Below are positions 23,276 to 35,274 of a DNA stretch of 64,000 nucleotides, piece after piece. Below the pieces are notes generated by a model. It had not been told where the DNA came from. It did not search any database and saw nothing but the letters and a program-made list of their open reading frames with translations. A program made the translations under genes and the position numbers. The DNA comes from Leucaena leucocephala (taxonomy: Eukaryota; Streptophyta; Magnoliopsida; Fabales; Fabaceae), in contig CM073518.1 of the NCBI GenBank assembly GCA_037074615.1, positions 6,448,001-6,512,000 on the forward strand. Reading direction: 5' to 3'. Position 1 is the stretch's first letter. Each line of letters starts with the position of its first letter.

Positions 23276-24189
23276 AAGCTGTTGATTAAAGAAGAATATG
23301 TGGGGATGGTTAAGGATAAAAAAATAGACGGCCGAGATTTGACGGAGTAGTAAGTCGTTGAAGGGTGAGTGGGGGGGCTGATTAAGAAATTGGAGAAAGT
23401 TGAAGGGGGTGAAGGAAGAAAGAGTACGAGTAAGCAGGTTTAATTAGTAAAGGCGTGGTGTTTAGGTATAAGAAGGGATAATTAACGTAAAGTAGGAGGA
23501 ATGTTGAGTTAAGGGGAATAATGATGTTAGTCACTGGCTACCTAAGCGTGAGAATGATGAGAGGCTTTTTAATTACAAAACTATTTTTTTAAAATAAAAA
23601 TTTATTCAAACATAAATTATTTATACTATTTAATTTTTATCTAAATTTTAATTTATAAAATATTCATAAAATTTTAATTTATATTATAATTCAAAAACCC
23701 CCTTTAAAATATTTATTGTCTTAAAGTATATGTAAAATTTATTTAAAAACCCGGAATGAATACAACTTATCTCCAGTTGGCGTAATTTTTTTTTGTTATG
23801 TGTAATATATATATATATATTGCAAATGTCTCTAATTCTAAATACTTTTATTTTTATTTTCTATTTTTGCCAGCCATAGTATTACTGATTGACATTACAA
23901 TAAAGATAATCCACAAATAATCATGTTTTGATCAAACTATGTGTACATTTATTGTTTATACAACATATGCTTTTATTTTGTTCACATATTAAAAATGTAT
24001 TAACTGCTATAGAACAATCGTTTTCCTTATATCTCTGAATCTAGACTATGTATTACATATATATTTTAATTGAAAATAAATAAATAATGAGTGATATATA
24101 TTTCAGACTTCAGAGTAGAGGATAAGTGCCGTAACACGCGCGCAGAAAAAGGATCTTATTGCATTTGTGTTATTTTTCTTTATTAGAGT
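23276..24189. other. Intergenic DNA
   Basis: A purine-rich stretch, then AT-rich DNA with a short (TA)n run at about 23805. No gene seen. Confidence 0.5.
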
Positions 24190-24368
24190 TTCAAATTCTG
24201 AATAGTAAGTGACTTGATATCGCTTAAGCGAGGTCTCAAGTTAGAGTTTTAGCATATGCAAAAAATTTTCGTTGGGAGACTCACCCACTATAACTAGGTG
24301 CGTGATGCGGGTCAGATCTGGATATAGTCAAGATAAAACTCTAATGAACCGGGTAGACAAAAAAAAAT
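24190..24368 (+). mobile_element. tRNA-derived SINE, copy 3
   Basis: A plus-strand copy with diverged head (CTGAATAGTAAG), B-box region AAGTTAGAG, the shared GGGAGACTCACCCACTATA body and an A-tail. Target duplication is not convincing, so the exact left end is uncertain. Confidence 0.8.
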
Positions 24369-25175
24369 TCAAACCGACCAGAGTGTAGTTTGGGGACAGA
24401 TAAGTAATATTTTCATCACGCTATCTAATATTGCTATTTTTTCTCGTATATTATATTCACTCAAAATTTAATATCAAGCTTGAAAATCGATCTGAGTATT
24501 AATTAATCCTTTTATGCAACAGCATCAATATTATAAGTTAAATTGTTGTTATTATTATTTTGCACAAGTAAAATTTTAGTGGAATGATATGTGAGCTAGG
24601 TGAGGGAATGATAGGTTAATTAAATCATTTTTGTAAAAAAATACGTCTTCAAAGAAAAGTTTAGTAAAATTGATGGCTAAATTAGTAAATGATTTTGTTC
24701 AATCAATAGTAAGGTGAATTCAAAAACCGTTCATCTTTATCAAAAGATTTTTTAATCCCTCACATGATGAGGAGTCGCGCGTGCTTTTACCAAGTCCACA
24801 TATAATTAGTTTAGTTAGTTTAATTAGTGTGAGTGCTTTAGCAAGACTTGAGAATTCCTCCAAAAAGCACATGGGTGGTCACATGGCTCCTTCCAAATAA
24901 TATAATCTATATATATTTTTTCCCTTTAAAAACGATAAATTCAAAACTGTGGTGCCATGTGCAGCACTATATTATATATATTCTATCAGTTTTCATCGCT
25001 TACTTTCTGGCGTTTGTTTTGTAAAGACTAATTAAAAATCAGTTTCTTTTCTCCCGAAGTCATTATCCTTATTCATCCCTAAAATTCTAAGCTAGGAGGC
25101 ATGTATCTTACTCGCTATAACTTAGAAGAAACCGAGGTAAATGTATATGCTGCTGTATTCAAAACATCTTTCACT
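24369..25175. other. AT-rich intergenic DNA
   Basis: Spacer between two SINE copies. I see no gene, RNA or repeat here. Confidence 0.5.
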
Positions 25176-25358
25176 AAAAGAGGTTAGTCTGAGTGGTAAG
25201 GGGTCAAGTATCATTTAAGCGAGGTCTCGAGTTCGAGTCTTGGCGTATACAAAAAATTTCCGTTAGGAGACTCACCCACCATAGCCAAGTGCGCAACGCG
25301 GGTCGAATCCGAATGTAGTCGGGGCAAAGCTCCGATGAATCGGGTGGACAAAAAAAAA
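25176..25358 (+). mobile_element. tRNA-derived SINE, copy 4
   Basis: A well-preserved plus-strand copy: GGTTAGTCTGAGTGGTAAG head, GAGTTCGAGTC box B, shared body and A10 tail. Imperfect target duplication ACATCTTTCAC / ACGTCTTTCAC flanks it. Confidence 0.92.
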
Positions 25359-26394
25359 ACGTCTTTCACAATCTTCCTATTCTTTTGTTTTTTTTTTACA
25401 AAAAAGTAAATCTGAGTTGTTTTTTTATTTACTTACTCAAGGTATTCCCACACAACTTTGGTCTTAAAATGCAAAAGTTTTTTAACTATATTAATAAGTG
25501 CGCTTTCTTAGATTCAAACTTGTATCATTATGATAAGATCACTTACCATATCAACAAATAGTTTAATAATAATAAGAAAAAAAGATAAATATTAGAGATA
25601 AAATAAACTGAATAAATTATATAAGATGGTTTTCGCTGGAGAAGAAAAGAAAAATTAATTATAGCATGAAAATATGGTGTTTATACTTGGTACAACCTTA
25701 TAAACTGTTGAAAAATGTATACATGTTCAATTTAGAGATTACTAGCAGCATTACTAAAGAGACTATCATTTTTTTTTACGAAAAAATTTAGCCAAGTTCA
25801 GCCCTGGTCCTCCATTAAGGTCAGGACATAACCCCAAGACTCAGAGCAGCGCTTACAGGGACTTACGAGATCACCTATCAAAGAAATCCTTACAATAATA
25901 GCAGGAATCAAACTCGTATGCTTATAAAATACTAACTTATTTTTTACTATATGTGTCAACTCTCGTTGGCAAGAGATTATCATTTTAATACGGCATATGT
26001 GAGCGCAAATCACGGATGAACACACTGTAAGGCTTCTTTTTTTTTGTGGTGAAAAAAAGCACAAATAAGGACGCTTTGTAGTGTTTGGATTATTGTTTGG
26101 CGTAGCATTATTACGGCTGTGTTTTGGAGATATCTCTCTAGGGAGGGGGAGAGGGATTAGAAGATATTAATTGACAATCCCTAAACTATAAAGAGGTTTC
26201 ACTTTCAATGAACCATTAACTCTCATTCTCTTCCCATTTATTATCCTCCATCCAAACATATCTAGAAGCACTTCATTAAATAAATCCCATTTCCATATCC
26301 ATGCCCCCAATATAGAAATCTTTTTTATTTGTTTGACATCATATTTCCGCTAGGCTCAACCTCTTCGTAGGTGAATATAGAAATCTTTTAATTT
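25359..26394. other. Intergenic DNA
   Basis: No gene supported. From about 26200 the sequence resembles 33960-34070 (shared TCACTTTCAATGAACCATTAA and CACTTCATTAAATAAATCCC), so the right end belongs to the duplicated upstream block of the P450 array. Confidence 0.5.
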
Positions 26395-26712
26395 ACTTCC
26401 TTCGTTTAAAATTATAAGACATTTTTCTACTCTATTAATAATGTTTAAAAATATACAAGGCAACTTGAGGGTACATTGTCTTAGAATATAATTAATTAGT
26501 TTTTATTAAAAAATAATGTCCTCAATATATAAATATTTGAAATTAACGAGATTTTCATATTTATTTATGATTATATTAAATTCCCCTATTAAATAAAGAT
26601 AGACATCAAACGATTATATATAGCTGTAGTTTTTAACGATGTTATTAACACCGTTTTCTTCTCAGGGGTAAAAATTAGTTAAAATGATATATAATTTTGA
26701 AGTAAGGGAGAG
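26395..26712. mobile_element. Stowaway-like MITE, copy a
   Basis: The ends TTACTTCCTTCGTTTAAAATTATAAGAC and ATAATTTTGAAGTAAGGGAGAGTAA are inverted and TA-flanked, as in Stowaway. A related copy lies at 34888-35163 at the equivalent place upstream of P450 copy C. Confidence 0.7.
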
Positions 26713-26715
26713 TAA

Positions 26716-26935
26716 GGGGCTCTTTGGTACTAGGGATTTAGAGGAAGGAGAGGGGAGGAAAATTTTTTATATGCTCAATTTAAAAATTTGGAAAAAGTTG
26801 GGATATAAAATTTTAATACACAAAAGAAGTAAGATAAAAATAATAAAAATTAATTAAAAACTTTTGACCTCACTTATCTAAATTTTGTAAATTCTACTTA
26901 TAAAAACTTGCCCTCCCCTCGTGCCAAACAGACCT
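26716..26935. mobile_element. Short Tourist-like MITE
   Basis: A 220-bp element with ends GGGGCTCTTTGGTAC and GTGCCAAACAGACCT (near-perfect inverse) flanked by TAA on both sides, the usual PIF/Harbinger target duplication. It belongs to a different subfamily from the polypyrimidine MITEs. Confidence 0.75.
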
Positions 26936-27832
26936 TAAGGGATGGGAAATGAGAACTAAAAAAAAGGAACAAACAGCTCCTTAATTAGTGCACGCAATGC
27001 AGAGACGTTATTAAAGCAGAGAGGAAGAAAGGAGTAGAAGGCATACACACACGGAGGCTACGTACGGTTATATATACCATAATGTATCAAACGCTTCCTT
27101 AATTAATCCATGCTTGAATATGTTTGGCTCAATTAATAATATCTGGCTACGTGCACAAGATATATATATAGCAAAGGAAACAAGACAAGGTAACATGGGA
27201 AGACAAGATCATGCAAAGTCGGTCACGAGTTAATCAGGACGATTCCTCCTCCTCCTCCTCCTTTGTTTACAGCGTCTTTAATTAGGCTTCCCTAGCTAGC
27301 TGGATCATCGGACATTCCAAAGGTCATTCTTTAACATTGTACGTCCTCCCCAAAACTTATCAACCTACGCCACATTCTTAATAATTAGGACAAATCTCTT
27401 AATAATGTGAAGCTAGGTTTTTTGTATCTGTCCTTTTCACATGTTTCTTACGTATTGTGCACAAATATCTACAATGTCTCATACGCACACATTCACTTTA
27501 CAAAAGTGAATGCTTTACGATTTTTCTTTGAAATGAATGAATTCCCGTTGAAAAAAGCACGTATATTTAAATTTAATATTGACAGAATTTCAAATAAAAC
27601 TATTTTCAATAAGAAGATATATGTATCTATAAAAAAATATCTTTATTACGGTCAATGTTTACGGTGCTCCATGGCACATTCTTAGGATAATCTCTCGCTC
27701 TCTTAAATATGAATATATATGTATATAGAAAACAAGAATTCGATTGGTGGCGACAAACATATATATCCTAGTATATATCTTCCGTGTTGCGTATTTTTTA
27801 TCAAAAAGAATTGGGTCAGTGGTACCAAACCG
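26936..27832. promoter_or_regulatory. Upstream region of CYP79 copy A (duplicated block)
   Basis: This stretch aligns in pieces with the region upstream of copy C: ATACCATAATGTATCAAACRCTT, the (TCC)n tract after GGACGATTCC (27241 vs about 36095), and CAAAACTTATCAACCTAC. It is therefore part of the tandem duplication unit. No gene inside. Confidence 0.6.
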
Positions 27833-27839
27833 TTATAAG
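27833..27839 (+). promoter_or_regulatory. Putative TATA box of CYP79 copy A
   Basis: TTATAAG lies 78 bp before the ATG, at the same distance and in the same context (CCGTTATAAGTAGTGG) as in copies C and D. Confidence 0.5.
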
Positions 27840-27910
27840 TAGTGGCCCAAGGGACTAAAGCATATGAACCCAACCATTACCAAGTTTTGCAGTGTTTAAT
27901 TTCAAGCCAC

Positions 27911-29644
27911 ATGGAGTTTAGATCTTTCTTCTCTTTCATTTCACCTTTCTGGTCCTATATTTCCACGATCTTCATAATTGCTCTCTTCGAGCTCGTCAAA
28001 ACCCTAAAGCACGCTCACTCTACCCCCCACACAACTTAGCAAACACAAACTCATTGTTGCTAATTTACCTGAAATGATTTCAAGCAAGTCTGTCGGCAAA
28101 TGGATACACTAGGTTATGAAAGACTTAAACACTGAAATTGCATGCATCAAGCTCGGAAATTTGCATGTGATTCCGGTGACTAACCCTACTATAGCCTGCG
28201 AGTTCTTGAAGAAACAAGATGATATTTTTTCATCAAGGCCTGTCACCTTGTCGGGTGATCTCCTCTCACGTGGGTGTCGTGCCATATAGTGAGCACTGGA
28301 AGTTGATGAAGAATATCTTACTCAAGGACTTGCTTTCTCCGGCGAAGCACCGGTGGCTTCAGGAAAAGAGAATGGAGGAAGCTGATAACCTCATGCGCTA
28401 CGTCTATACGAGTTAGCATAACAACGAAGGAGGTCTTGTGAATATCAGGATTGCTGCTCAGCATTTCTGTGGCAATGTCATAAGGAAAATGACCTTCAAT
28501 AAAAGGTATATATATCTAAATTATTCCTTAACTCTAGTCTTCTTTAGGATACAAAAATTGGTCCCTCTGAGATTTATCATGTTTTATAATATTTTTCTAA
28601 CAGGTATTTCGGAGAGGGCGGCAAGGATGGAGGGCCAGGCTTTGAGGAAATAGAGCATGTGGATGCACTCTTCGTAATTCTCAGATACTTATTTGCCTTC
28701 TGTATTTCTGACTATATGCCATGGTTGAGGGGACTCGACTTGGATGGCCAAGAGAGGCAGTTGAAGAATGCTATAAGGATAGTGGATAAGTATCACGATC
28801 CCATCATTGAAGCAAGATTCAAACAATGGAACGATGACCCCTAGACTGAACCTGAGGACTTGCTTGATGTTATGATTTCTCTCAATTTGACCATGCAGGA
28901 AATCAGAGCTCAAATTATAGTTAATGCTCTTGTCTACTTTATATATATATCCTTCAATTTAACCACCTATAATTTAACAATGGAATCATGCAGCAACTTG
29001 CATTTATTTTACAGGAAATTATGTTTGCAACAATGGACAATCCGTCGAACGCCGCAGAATGGGCACTCGCAGAGATGATGAACCAGCCAAAACTTCTTCA
29101 AAAAGCCAGAGAAGAATTGGATCAAGGGGTAGGAAAACACAGGCTTGTTGAAGAATCGGACATACCAAAACTCAACTACATCAAAGCCTGCTTAAGAGGA
29201 ACCCTTCGTCTTCATCCCTTTGCTCCGTTCAGCGTCCCCCGTGCGGCTATGTGTGACACGTTGGTTTGCAACTACTTCATCCCAAAGGGCAGCCACCTGT
29301 TACTGAGCAGACCGGGGCTAGGACGGAACCCTAAGGTTTGGGAGGACCCTCATAAGTTCAAACCAGAACGACACCTTAAGGACGATGATTCCGATGTGTC
29401 CTTGGCAGAACCATATCTTCGGTTCATAACATTCACAGAAGGAAATCGTAGGTGCCCAGGACCGTTGCTTGGGACGAATCTCTCAGTGATGTTACTTGGT
29501 AGGTTGATCCATGGATTCACTTGGAGTGCACCATCAAATCAACCCATTGAACTGGTTCAATGTGAGAATGGGCCCTTCATCGCTCAACCACTTGTCGTGG
29601 TTGCAAAACCAAGGTTGTTGAATGAGGTTTACCCCTTCGATTAA
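27911..29644 (+). pseudogene. CYP79-like cytochrome P450 pseudogene, copy A
   Basis: Relative of amino-acid N-monooxygenases, which make aldoximes at the ER. Three exons are visible (27911-28505, 28604 to about 28920, 29015-29644). Exon 1 opens MEFRSFFSFISPFW with a membrane anchor, then hits TAG at 28037; the Pro-rich hinge PPGPKPWPIIG is deleted, WIHQ has become WIH-stop, the region before EHWK has a deletion and stop, and YTS is followed by TAG. Exon 2 has a CAG to TAG change at WNDDP, and its donor GTAA is now TTAA. Exon 3 is open for 210 codons and keeps NPSNAAEW (the CYP79 I-helix), FKPERH and the haem loop FTEGNRRCPG, but the K-helix ExxR Glu has become Gly (CLRGTLRLHP). Non-functional as a P450. 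Confidence 0.93.
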
Positions 29645-30291
29645 TTAATAAGCCTACCTAATATAATATTAATATATAAGCCAATAAAATAATAAGGAGT
29701 AATGTTTAAAGTGTCTTCTTGTTGACATAATGATCAGAATCTTTGTGCTTTCGATTCCATTCTGTCCCCACTCTGCGCAACGTTTGCCCAAAAAGGAAAA
29801 CAATTAAAATAAAAAGTGGCGGGAACGAATTCTCATGACAACTTACTAGCCACAATTAAAATTAAAAAAAAAAAGATAGAAAATGAAAATACCAACTTGC
29901 CTACATTCTGACTCATCTAAGATAGCTCAAGTACGTAATATATAATAAAATGAAATGTGAAGAATGATGTTTAAGATTCAAACTCATCTATTTGTAAGAA
30001 GAAATATTAGTTTTATTTTTTAAAACTAATTAGATTTACCTCTAAATATTTGAGTTTTTTTTTAAAAAAAGATAAAGGGGCAAGCACTGACAGTTAAAAG
30101 GTAGAACACCGACTTTGACATAAAGCTGAAATGGTGTGGGTTAGTTGGGCAGCCCGCCGGTGGGGTTGAAGTAGATTCTATCAACTTGTACAAGTTGCCA
30201 ATACGTTACAAGGCATGCACAAGGGAAGGGAAAAATTAAAACTTGGTGTTTGTTGTTTGTTAGCTCACTTCCTTCTACACTTGAAGGCAAC
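29645..30291. other. Spacer between CYP79 copies A and B
   Basis: No gene. The part from about 29785 to 30290 is duplicated at 47197-48330 (ATGACAACTTACTAGCCACAA, CTCATCTAAGATAGCTCAAG, CCGGTGGGGTT, CTACACTTGAA). The last about 50 bp are the immediate upstream sequence of copy B and differ from the promoters of A, C and D. Confidence 0.7.
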
Positions 30292-32561
30292 ATGGAGTCT
30301 GGAGCTTTCTTCTCCTTCATTTCACCTTTTTTGTCCTGTTCCATTATCTTCATGATTGCTCTCTTCGGGCTCGTCAAAACCCTAAAGTACGCTCACTCTA
30401 CGCCCACACAACTCCGCAAACACTAACTCCCTCCAGGTCCCAAACCATGGCCTATTATGGGTAATTTACCTGAAATGCTTTCAAGCAAGTCTGTGTCCAA
30501 ATGGATACACCAGCTTATGAAAGATTTAAAACACTGAAATTGCATGTATCAAACTCGGAAATGTTCATGTGATTCCAGTGATTAACCCTACCATAGCATG
30601 CGAGTTCTTGAAGAAACAAGATGATATTTTTGCATCAAGGCCTACCAGCATGTCGGCTCATCTCCTCTCACGTGGCTATTTAACAGTGGGCATAGGGCCA
30701 TGCGGAGAGCAATGGAAGAAGATGAAGCAGATGGATGGTAATCAAGGACTTGCTTTCTCCAGCTAAGCATCGGTGGGTTCTGGATAAAAGAATTGAGGAA
30801 GCTGATAACCTCGGGCGCTAGGTCTATATGAGTCTGAATAACAATGAAGCAGGTCTTGTCAATGTGAGGATTGCTGCTCAGCATTTCTTTGGCAATGCCA
30901 TAAGGAAAATGATCTTCAATGAAAGGTAACATCCAATAGTTTGCCATATATTATATATATATTTCATAAAGCCTCACATAGTAAAAAATCAATATTTCTT
31001 TAAGAAAGCTACAGACTTTATATGCTTCTTGATGCATGCAACGAAGTAAGCAATATATATATATGTATGTATATCAATTGAAGGTCTAGTTTAAATTCTC
31101 TATCTCCAGTCTCCTTTTGGTCTCCAAAATCAGTCCTAGGAAAATTTGGTATGTTCTAGGGAAGTCAAGCACACAATTGAGCCAACGACAGACAAAACTA
31201 TAAAGTAATTAACAGTAGAAATAATCATTGTCCCGCACTAACCTAATCAAGCTACAATGATCCAAGGTTTAGCTACATTAATTGCACATTATCATGAACA
31301 AAGTAAATAGAAACCAATCCCAGAACAAAAGTTATAGAAAGGAAGAGAGAGAGAGAGAGTGGGGGGAGGAGAGAGAGAGAGGAAACTAGTAAATGGGGTG
31401 CTGATTTTCCTTCCAAGTCACTGGTCTTTCTTCCTCAAGCCCTAATTCAAATAACTTTTCTTTGAAATTCTTCGAAAGAAAAAGATAGTTTTTAAAAATT
31501 GTAGTCAAACATGCCTTAATAATTTATGTTTTATATTTATATAACAGGTATTTTGGAGAGGGTAGCGAGGAAGGAGGGCCAGGATTTGAGGAAATAGAGC
31601 ACGTGGGTGAACTCGTCATAAAGCTCAAATACTTAAATGCCTTCTGTGTTTCTGACTTTGTGTCGTTCTTGAGGGGACTCGACTTGGATGGACATGAGAG
31701 ACAGTTGAAGAATGCTATGAGGATAGTGAACAAGTATCACGATCCCATCATTGAAACAAGATTCAAACAATGGAACGATGGCACCAAGACTCAAATTAAC
31801 TGTAATTTGAGCTTTGATTTCCTCCGTGGTCAACAAGATTCAAACATAACCTCTTGTCTACTCGATATATCCTTCAATTTAAAAAAAGAATAATATTAGT
31901 CCATCATGCGACTTGCGTTTATTTTGCAGGAAGTTATGTTTGCAACAGGTGACAATCCGTCGAACGCCGCAGAATGGGCACTCTCAGAGATAATGGAGCA
32001 GCCAGAACTTCTTCGAAAGGCTAGAGAAGAATTGGACAAAGCAGTAGCGAAACATAGTCTTGTTGAAGAATCAGACATACCAAACTCAACTACATCAAAG
32101 CCTGCTTAAGAGAAGCCTTTCGTCTTCATCCCATTGCTGCATTCAGTGTGCCTCGTGCGGCTATGTGTGACACAGTGGTTTCCAACTACTTCATCCCAAA
32201 GGGCAGCCACGTGTTACTCAGCAGACTGGGGATAAGGAGAAACCCTAATGTTTGGGAGGATCCTCTTAAGTTCAAACCAGAACGACACCTCAAGGATGAT
32301 GGTTCTAAGTGTTCTTGACAGAAACAGATCTGCTGTTCATATATAAGCTTCACAACAGGGAAACATGGGGGTCTGGGAATGATGCTTGGGACGACTCTCT
32401 CAGGGATGTTGCTTGCGAGGTTGATCCGTGGCTTCACTTGGAGTGCACAACCAAATCAAGCGATTGAGCTTGCTGAGTCTTAGACTGATATCTTACCTGC
32501 TGAGCCACTTGTAGCCATAGCACACCCGATGTTGCCTAATGAGGTTTACGACTTGGATTAA
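30292..32561 (+). pseudogene. CYP79-like cytochrome P450 pseudogene, copy B
   Basis: Three exons (30292-30926, about 31547-31830, 31930-32561). Lesions: TAA just before LPPGPKPWPIMGNLPEM, an extra A in the DLK-NTEIACIK region, an indel after GEQWKKMK, TAG in NLGR-VYM, and loss of the end of exon 2 including the acidic LLDLMISLKD segment. In exon 3 an A is missing after DIPK and another frameshift follows HLKDDGS. The haem loop reads TTGKHGGLG, so the Cys thiolate ligand is gone; TAG also replaces an E near LAES. The K-helix ExxR (LREAFRLHP) and NPSNAAEW survive. It is the second copy in the array, just before the fragment of the XLG-like gene tail at 33.2 kb. Confidence 0.92.
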
Positions 32562-33159
32562 TTAATTAAGCTCAGCTAATAGAAAATGAATATATAAGCC
32601 AATAAAATATTCTGGATAACAATATTTTAAGTGTCTTCTTGTCGACATGGTGATCGGAGTCTTTATGCTTTCGTTTTGGTATCCGAGGTGTCGAATGAAT
32701 GCTTGGAGATGTACCTGAAGACAAACAATGCTGTTTAGATTCTCATGTGGCTTTATGTTGAGTGGTGTCTCTAGGGTTTGTCCTAAATTTTAATTTCAAA
32801 CTTAGCGTTTATTGTTTATTAGCTCATTTCCTTCTACACTTGAATGCGACTTTTAGTTTTTACTTTTTAGCTTGGCGTCATTACATTAGTGTTTATTGAT
32901 GATTAATTCAGTTTATCAGTGATCTTATGCTACATCAAGTAGATTTATATCTTAGAATTCCTCGCCACAATGCATATATAGTGAGCAAGAGAGAGAAGAC
33001 CAACAAAATAAAGTAAACAATGAAGCTTTGATGAAATAATTAGAGCGAATCAACAAATTAAATGAAGAAACATAGAACTAACAACTGTGAACACAGAATT
33101 AACGATATTCGAGGTAAAAAAAAAAACAGTATGTTTCGTAGTTCGAAGAGGTGGCATGT
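32562..33159. other. Duplicated flank downstream of CYP79 copy B
   Basis: From about 32805 this matches 48285-49350: TTATTGTTTATTAGCTCA, CTACACTTGAATGCGACTTT, AATTCCTCGCCACA and GAAACATAGAACTAACAA. The CTACACTTGAATGCGAC piece also matches the last bases before the ATG of copy B (CTACACTTGAAGGCAAC), yet here no P450 follows. The 48-kb copy carries an extra hAT-like element after GATTTATA (32942 here, empty site). Confidence 0.75.
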
Positions 33160-33209
33160 AGGGCTTGATCTTTTTTTTTTTTTTTTTGATAAAGTGTAGG
33201 GCTTGATCT
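33160..33209 (-). mobile_element. Residual SINE tail between two target-site copies
   Basis: AGGGCTTGATCT occurs twice (33160-33171 and 33198-33209), separated only by a poly-T run and GATAAAGTG. The paralogous site at 49361-49575 has the same duplication around a full SINE. The poly-T here is what would remain of a minus-strand SINE A-tail. Confidence 0.7.
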
Positions 33210-33236
33210 GTATATAAGAAAAGTTAGAGACTAGAG

Positions 33237-33475
33237 AGGGAGGTGGTGGAGGGGAGAAGCATAAGGAGAAAAGGAGGATGGGGCCACGAAGATGGCGGTC
33301 CCTTGGGCTCATTGGGCTTTTCGATCCAGAGGATGCCATGCCACTGTAATTACTCTTATACCCTTTGTCTCCGCTTCTTCTTGGGCCTTTCTCGGCCCAC
33401 TTTAGCTCCACCTGCTTCAGTGTGCTCCAGTGCCTCCATCCCCAGCCCCATGCCTTCCCCGCTTTCTCTATGTAC
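33237..33475 (-). pseudogene. Partial duplicate of XLG-like gene, last exon
   Basis: Minus-strand duplicate of exon 3 of the gene at 49597-51966. After an acceptor-like AAG it reads RYIEKAGKAW...STLKQVELKWAEKGPRRSGDK and SNYSGMAS in one frame, with no one-base deletion in the region where the 49-kb copy has one. Further on, a deletion of about 14 bp after PRDRHL shifts the frame into a Pro-rich tail. No exons 1-2 are present nearby, so it is a gene fragment carried with the P450 array. Confidence 0.88.
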
Positions 33476-33528
33476 CTTCACTCCCAAACCCAACTGATAA
33501 TAATCTTCCGCTTCTTAATATTTAATTA

Positions 33529-33713
33529 CTAACGGGGATGATCCGAGTGATAAATAATTCGATATTGTTTAAGTGAGGTCTCGAGTTTGAACTTTGGTAT
33601 ATGCAAAAAAAATTCGTTAGGAGACTCACCCACCATAGCCAGGTGTGTGACGCGGGTCAGATTAGGATATAGTCGAGGCAAAATTCCGATGAACCGGGTA
33701 GGTAACAAAAAAA
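33529..33713 (+). mobile_element. tRNA-derived SINE, copy 5
   Basis: Plus-strand copy with GGATGATCCGAGTGATAA head, GAGTTTGAAC box B, shared body and A-tail. ATTTAATTA precedes it and ATTTAATTAA follows, a probable target duplication. Confidence 0.88.
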
Positions 33714-34148
33714 TTATTTAATTAATTTAATTAAATTAATATAACATATTTTTTAAAACGTCATAATCATCTTTCTTAATTCTTTTACTCTCTCTCTTAA
33801 TTGATTATTGTTGAGAAATGTCAATACAAATAGTTAAAAAAATAAATAAATATATTAAATATGTATTATATTTGATACTAAAATCAATTTCATAATTATA
33901 TCTTATGTTAAGTACTAGTAATAGGAGTATATAACTTCTTTGGATGACATGATAAATTGGGTTTCACTTTCAATGAACCCATTTATTATCCTCCACCCAA
34001 ACGGATCTTCAGCACTTCATTAAATAAATCCCATTTCTATATCAATTCATCGGATATAGAAATCTTTTTTTTGGGCATAGGTAACCTTTTGCTAAAAATA
34101 ATCATACTAAATACACTGTTACATATTAAATGAGAGTACTTCTTTTTA
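33714..34148. other. Intergenic DNA, duplicated upstream block
   Basis: AT-rich. From about 33960 it matches the region upstream of copy A (TTTCACTTTCAATGAACCC, CACTTCATTAAATAAATCCC). No gene seen. Confidence 0.55.
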
Positions 34149-34789
34149 GGGCCTGTTTGGATTAACTTTTGAGAATAGATTCTAGGAAGAATAGATTTTA
34201 GGAAGAATAGTGTTTAGATAGTTATTTTTAAAATGACTTTTTAGGAAGGTAAATTACTAAAAAAGGTATGATTTTATTAAAAGGAGGAGAGAGGAGAGAG
34301 GGTGGGGAATAGAGAAGAGAGAAGATTGGGTGGAGAAGAGAGAGGAAAGAGATGAATTAAAAAATATGATAATTATATAAGATATAAATTTTATTTATAA
34401 TTTTTTATTTAAATAATTAAAAAATAGTACAATAATAATATTCACGTGAAAGCGCAGGAGAAGAGAAGTGATTTTTTATGGATTGCAATAATAATATTTC
34501 TTCCTCAGGATATATGAAGCGGTGAAAGTGTAGGAGAAGAGAAGAAAGCGTAGGATATGTGAAGCCAGGAGAGAGAGAAGGACACTGACGGAACAAGGCG
34601 TAAAATTTTACATTTTTCACACTGAAAAGTTGAAAAGTGCAGATTCTTACAAACCATGATTTTAAGGGAAAAAACTATGGTTTGGATAGAAAATCGATTT
34701 TGGCAGAAAAATAGGTGTTTAGGTAAAAGAGGACAAAATCAAGGTTTGAGGAGAAAATCAATTTTCTAACCATATTGCCAAACACACGC
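34149..34789 (-). mobile_element. Tourist-like MITE, reverse orientation, copy 6
   Basis: 641 bp flanked by TTA on each side, ends GGGCCTGTTTGGATT and ATTGCCAAACACACGC. It carries the family blocks in reverse (TTTTAAAATGACTTTTTAGGAAGGTAAATTACTAAAAAAGG region) with a purine-rich GAGAGAGG core, the complement of the CT tract. It is longer than the other copies and the right part is diverged. Confidence 0.75.
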
Positions 34790-34887
34790 TTAAGAATAAT
34801 TCAAACCTCCGTTTTTTCACATTATGACTCATGAAAGACTAATTTTTTTTTACTAAATTAACTTCCATAGGCGAGTATAAAAATCTT

Positions 34888-35163
34888 TTACTTCCTTTTT
34901 TTTTAAATTACAAGACATTTTCCTACTCTATTAATTTTTAAAAATATAAGGCATTTTGATATTTTCTAAGAAAACGTATGTCCTCGATGAATATTTGAAA
35001 TTAATGAGATTTTTATATTTATTTAATTTGTGATTAAATTAGCCTGTTAAATAAAGATAGACATGAAACGAATAGCTAGTTTTTAAGGATGTTACGTTAA
35101 TTAACTGTTTCCTCGGGGGGAAAATCAGTTAAAATGCTTTATAATTTTGAATTGAGGGGGTAA
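34888..35163. mobile_element. Stowaway-like MITE, copy b
   Basis: Related to 26395-26712 (shared AAATTACAAGACATTTTCCTACTCTATTAA and TAATTTTGAATTGAGGG parts) and in the same relative position upstream of a CYP79 copy. It was probably present before the block was duplicated. Confidence 0.65.
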
Positions 35164-35274
35164 GTGAGGACCAAACAGCTCCTTAATTAGTCCATGTTAA
35201 GTGTTTGGCTTAATTAAAGTGCCGGCCATTATCAAAGCATATTGGAAGAAAGGAGTAGAAGACATACACGGGGG

